Below are positions 60,971-64,000 of a stretch of 64,000 nt of DNA, piece after piece. The first letter of the stretch is position 1, and each line of letters begins with the position of its first letter. A program made the translations under genes and the position numbers. The stretch spans positions 930,001-994,000 of the forward strand of contig JACKIM010000002.1 of NCBI GenBank assembly GCA_020638465.1. The letters are read 5' to 3'. The stretch comes from Geminicoccaceae bacterium (lineage in GTDB: Bacteria > Pseudomonadota > Alphaproteobacteria > Geminicoccales > Geminicoccaceae). The notes beneath the pieces are model-generated. The model worked only from the letters and a program-made list of their open reading frames with translations. It did no database searches and was not told the DNA's origin.

Positions 60971-62182
60971 ATGCCGAGTTTCGCCTACAAGGCGCTCACC
61001 GCGAATGGCGAACGGATCAGCGGGGAAATCGAGGCGTTCGACCGCAAGGCGGCGATCCAGCGCCTCCAGGCCGATGGGCTCATCCCCATCGAGGCCGAGC
61101 CGACGGTCGTACGCGATGCCGGCGGCATGGGTGCCATCCAGCCTTCCGCACGGGCGAGCCAGCATGTCACCACATTCACCCGTGAACTTTCCACGTTGCT
61201 CAGGGCAGGCGAACCCATCGAACGGGCCCTTGCCCTCGTGATTGACGACAGTGGCGACCGCAAGCTCGCCGCAGCGCTGGGACGGGTTCTGGGCAAGGTC
61301 CGCAGCGGCGAGCCCTTCAGCAGTGCGCTTGCGGCCGAGCCGCGCCAGTTCTCGCGGCTTTATGTCGGGATGGTCCGTGCCGGCGAGGCGACCGGCCGCC
61401 TGCATGGTGCACTTGCCGACGTCGCCACGCTGCAGGAACGCGAGGCCGATGTGCGGCGCAAATTGGTTGCCGCCCTCACCTACCCCCTCATCCTGACGGT
61501 GGTTGCCCTCGCATCGATTGCCCTCCTGATGGGCTATGTGGTGCCGCAATTCACACCGCTTTTCGCCAATGCCATGGACAAGCTGCCCGCCAGCACCCGG
61601 TGGATCATCGGGTTGTCGTCCTGGATCGAGGAAAATGGACGGATCGCGTTCGTCATCGGTGCAGTCGCCCTGCTGGGCCTGCTGGTGACGCTCCAGACCG
61701 GGATAGCCCGTCCGCTCTTCGATCGCCTCGCATTGTCGCTGCCGCTGATCGGAACCATCAGCCGGGAACGGGCGACATCGCAGCTTGCACGCAGCCTTTC
61801 GACCCTGCTGGCAGGCGGCCTTGACCTGCCTGCGGCCATTGCCATGAGCCGGGAGATCATCGCCAACAGTGTCGTGCAGGAGTCGCTGGCCCGCACGCTG
61901 GGCCAGATCCGCCAGGGACGGCGGCTGGCCGATGCTCTCAAGGATGAGGAATTCGTCGTACCGATCGGACTGCGGCTGTTCCGCACGGGCGAGGAAAGCG
62001 GACGGCTGGCCGAACTGTCGGGCTATCTCGCCGACCAGCTGGAGACCCGCATCGTCAACCGCACGACCCGGCTTGTCTCGCTGCTCGAACCGCTCCTTGT
62101 GGTGACCCTCGGACTGGCGGTCGGCGGCATCGTGATCTCGGTGCTCAATGCCGTGCTCACGGTCAACGAGCTCGCCATTTGA
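60971..62182 (+). CDS. gspF: Type II secretion inner-membrane platform protein GspF
   Basis: A 403-residue polytopic protein with two T2SSF domains and three membrane helices (near residues 170, 220 and 375). It has the start PSFAYKALTANGERISGEIEA, FTRELSTLLRAGEPIERAL, and GLDLPAAIAMSREII in the second domain. It forms the platform for the GspE ATPase. Its stop overlaps the TTG start of the AlkB-like gene. Confidence 0.94.
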   Translation: MPSFAYKALTANGERISGEIEAFDRKAAIQRLQADGLIPIEAEPTVVRDAGGMGAIQPSARASQHVTTFTRELSTLLRAGEPIERALALVIDDSGDRKLAAALGRVLGKVRSGEPFSSALAAEPRQFSRLYVGMVRAGEATGRLHGALADVATLQEREADVRRKLVAALTYPLILTVVALASIALLMGYVVPQFTPLFANAMDKLPASTRWIIGLSSWIEENGRIAFVIGAVALLGLLVTLQTGIARPLFDRLALSLPLIGTISRERATSQLARSLSTLLAGGLDLPAAIAMSREIIANSVVQESLARTLGQIRQGRRLADALKDEEFVVPIGLRLFRTGEESGRLAELSGYLADQLETRIVNRTTRLVSLLEPLLVVTLGLAVGGIVISVLNAVLTVNELAI

Positions 62183-62781
62183 AGCTGCCTCGGGACGGAG
62201 ATGTCGAGCTGATCGAGAAGGTCTTCGATCCGGTAACGGCTCAGCAGTGGTTTGATCGCCTTGCCGACAGCACGGACTGGCAGCAGGAGCGGCTGCGGAT
62301 CATGGGTCGATGGGTGGCCGTTCCCCGGCTGACCGCCTGGTACGGCGCGCATGGCTATCGCTACAGCGGCATCGACCATCCTCCACGACCGTTGACCGAT
62401 GACCTCGCCGAATTGCTGAGGATTGCAGAATGTCTCGCCGGGACGACACTCAACAGTGTATTGGCCAATCTCTACCGTGACGGACGCGACGGCATGGGCT
62501 GGCATGCCGATGACGAGCCGGAACTCGGCCCGGACCCGGTCATCGTGTCGATATCCTTCGGTGGGACGAGGCGCTTCGTGATGAAGCATCGTCACGATCG
62601 CGCCCTGAAGTGCGAATGCGAACTTGACAGCGGGTCCTGCCTCGTCATGCGCGGGACGACCCAGCGCTACTGGCTGCACCGTATCGCCAGGACGACAAGA
62701 CCTGTCGCACCCCGAATCAACCTGACCTTTCGCACCATCCTGCCGTCAGCGGTGCGTCGTGCGGATCAGCCGGCATCGTAG
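62179..62781 (+). CDS. AlkB-like 2-oxoglutarate/Fe(II) dioxygenase
   Basis: A 200-residue dioxygenase of AlkB-homologue type, which usually repairs alkylated nucleic acids by oxidative dealkylation. The iron ligands are H109, D111 (WHADDEP) and H167 (WLHRI). The 2-oxoglutarate arginine set is in RINLTFR, and NLYRDGRDGMGWH and ISFGGTRRF are diagnostic. It starts with TTG at 62179 in a TTGA overlap with gspF, an odd partner. The last 16 bases overlap the converging formylglycine enzyme gene. Confidence 0.9.
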   Translation: MKLPRDGDVELIEKVFDPVTAQQWFDRLADSTDWQQERLRIMGRWVAVPRLTAWYGAHGYRYSGIDHPPRPLTDDLAELLRIAECLAGTTLNSVLANLYRDGRDGMGWHADDEPELGPDPVIVSISFGGTRRFVMKHRHDRALKCECELDSGSCLVMRGTTQRYWLHRIARTTRPVAPRINLTFRTILPSAVRRADQPAS

Positions 62782-63626
62782 CCGATGCGGAACCCCGTAT
62801 GGCTTGCGGCACTGTCGGGACTGCGCCCCGTGCGGGCGGCAATCCTGTAGCGATGGCAGTAGCTGTCGTGACACATGAAGGAACCGCCCTTCATCAGTCT
62901 CTCGCCCTCCGCGCGGGCCTCGGCATCGCGCTTGCGGCCGGTACGCGACAGCGAGCGGACGCGAAAGCTGTCGGCACACCACTCCCAGACATTGCCAACC
63001 ATGTTGTAGAGGCCAAGGCCGTTCGGTTCGAAGCTGCGGACCGGTGCCGTCGCCACCCAGCCATCGGCTGCACTGTTCTCGTAGGGGAAACGTCCCTGCC
63101 AGATATTGCATGGCAGGAACCCGACATCATCGGGCGCGCGGTCGCCCCAGGGATAGACGGGATCGGCAAGACCGCCTCGGGCCGCCACTTCCCATTCGGC
63201 CTCGCCCAGCAAGCGGCCACCTGCCCAGCCGGCAAAGGCCATCGCATCGTTCCACGAGACATGCGTCACCGGATGCTCCATGACCCCGGCGACATCCGAG
63301 CCCGGCCCCAGAGGCCGTTTCCATGACGCCCCGTCGACGCGCCGCCACCACGGCACCTGAACCGCGGCTGTTGTCGGAGGGAAGCCATCGGGCAGCAGGC
63401 CGACAAACACGAACGACCATCCGAAGCGCTCGGAATCAGTCTCGTAGCCGGTTTCATCGACGAAAGACGCAAACCGACGATTCGTGACCGTCACATCCTC
63501 GATGAAGAAATCGCGAATGCGAACGAACCGGGGAGGTCCCTCTCCATCGCCGGGGAACATCGGCTTGCGGGTACCGACGGCCACCCGCCCTCCGCCGATC
63601 CTTATCCGTCCGGCACTCCCATTCAC
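62766..63626 (-). CDS. Formylglycine-generating enzyme (sulfatase-modifying factor family)
   Basis: A 286-residue protein of the FGE family. The family blocks are VTNRRFASFVDETGY, HPVTHVSWNDAMAFAGWAGGRL, EAEWEVAARGG, GNVWEWCADSF and GGSFMCHDSYCHRYRIAAR. Cysteines C252 and C257 stand where genuine copper-dependent FGEs have their active-site pair, so it may really convert a sulfatase cysteine to formylglycine. No sulfatase is in the window. Its ATG overlaps the upstream depolymerase stop (ATGA). Confidence 0.88.
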   Translation of the reverse strand: MNGSAGRIRIGGGRVAVGTRKPMFPGDGEGPPRFVRIRDFFIEDVTVTNRRFASFVDETGYETDSERFGWSFVFVGLLPDGFPPTTAAVQVPWWRRVDGASWKRPLGPGSDVAGVMEHPVTHVSWNDAMAFAGWAGGRLLGEAEWEVAARGGLADPVYPWGDRAPDDVGFLPCNIWQGRFPYENSAADGWVATAPVRSFEPNGLGLYNMVGNVWEWCADSFRVRSLSRTGRKRDAEARAEGERLMKGGSFMCHDSYCHRYRIAARTGRSPDSAASHTGFRIGYDAG

Positions 63627-64000
63627 GAGGGGTGGATCGCGGCAATGAACGCCTGCAGAGTCGGGACAACATCCCGGACGAAGTCGGGGCCGACGAACAG
63701 TGCTTCGTGACCGCCGTCGATGTCGAGCCGCACGCGCGCCGGATCATGTCGCTCCGCCGTAGCAGCGAGCTCGTGGAGCGCATGGGTCTGCCCCTTACCC
63801 ACCAGTTCGTCCATGCGCGCCTCCACGGTCAGCAGCGGCACATCCGCAAGCTGCCGGAGATCGATGGTCACGCCGTCAACCCTCATCGTGCCGCAGGCGA
63901 GTTCCGATCGCCGCAACACCCGCGATATCATGTCGCAGAACAGCTCGCCCGGCACATCGATCAAGCGGTGCATGTCGTCATGCATGCGCTCATAGGGCCC
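63623..64000 (-). CDS. phaZ: Intracellular polyhydroxyalkanoate depolymerase, C-terminal part
   Basis: The frame is open to the window end, so only about 125 C-terminal residues are seen. They match the C-terminal domain of PHB depolymerases: HRLIDVPGELFCDMISRVLRR, DLRQLADVPLLTVEARMDELVGKGQTHALHEL, then GGHEALFVGPDFVRDVVPTLQAFI, including the expected His of the catalytic triad. The enzyme degrades stored polyester granules. Its stop overlaps the FGE start. Confidence 0.78.
   Translation of the reverse strand, partial: GPYERMHDDMHRLIDVPGELFCDMISRVLRRSELACGTMRVDGVTIDLRQLADVPLLTVEARMDELVGKGQTHALHELAATAERHDPARVRLDIDGGHEALFVGPDFVRDVVPTLQAFIAAIHPS

Noticed and set aside
59234..61549. Long open frame (771 codons) on the minus strand over gspE-gspF
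   Set aside because: It is a shadow of two well-supported genes with low-complexity composition.

Overview
The window is a GC-rich chromosomal segment, very probably from an alphaproteobacterium of Rhodospirillales/Rhizobiales type. The evidence is the order gyrB-recF-dnaN-dnaA-rpsT-enoyl-CoA hydratase-mutM, facing ubiE-ubiB-coaBC-dut, together with a YfgM-like/bamB/der cluster, a GTG-started rpsT and genes for polyhydroxyalkanoate and polyphosphate metabolism. This assignment is an inference from protein families and synteny; no 16S rRNA gene is present. There is one tRNA (Val, anticodon CAC), one IS200-type element, and no rRNA or CRISPR array.

Region 1 (1-9.9 kb) is an exopolysaccharide locus. 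On the minus strand lie an MBOAT O-acyltransferase and its SGNH-like partner, an AT-rich gap, a doubtful 87-codon ORF, a Wzy/ligase-type polymerase, a compact polyprenyl-phosphate sugar transferase, a family 2 glycosyltransferase and a family 4 glycosyltransferase cut by the window edge. A chain-length determinant fused to a tyrosine autokinase (Wzc/GumC-BY-kinase) faces them. Together they would start the repeat unit on the lipid carrier, extend it, acylate it, polymerise it and control export. Flippase and outer-membrane exporter are not in the window.

Region 2 (10-21.6 kb) holds housekeeping genes: a DUF3108 protein, rpsD behind an intrinsic terminator, thpR, a TPR protein, bamB and der, two orphan regulators (XRE and RpiR/MurR), tag, the IS200 element, a small lipoprotein, an OsmC-like protein, a GNAT protein and a small membrane protein.

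Region 3 (21.7-35.6 kb) is the replication and core-metabolism block: gyrB, recF, dnaN and dnaA with tight translational coupling, then rpsT, an enoyl-CoA hydratase, mutM, ubiE, ubiB, coaBC, dut and an Rrf2 regulator. No consensus DnaA boxes were seen, so the origin may lie elsewhere. Just after the Rrf2 gene are two operator-like dyads and a 64-nt near-perfect palindrome.

Region 4 (36-58.8 kb) is a mixed metabolic region: an EamA transporter, alpha/beta hydrolase, Bcr/CflA transporter, asparaginase, polyphosphate kinase, SixA-like phosphatase, Dus, a TbpB-like lipoprotein, class I fumarase, an unknown 261-aa protein, tRNA-Val, pcaB-pcaD, two SDR enzymes, an OpgH-type glucosyltransferase, an old yellow enzyme, a DUF2628 protein, a DAO-family oxidase and murA.

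Region 5 (59-64 kb) has an isolated gspE-gspF pair with an AlkB-like dioxygenase coupled to it by a TTGA overlap. Converging on it is a formylglycine-generating enzyme with an intact cysteine pair, coupled to a polyhydroxyalkanoate depolymerase cut by the window end. I found no wholly new defence-like or biosynthetic system. The most unusual signals are the rpsD leader terminator, the long palindrome, the trimmed sugar transferase with an in-frame 9-bp repeat, and the two unexpected gene couplings at the right end.
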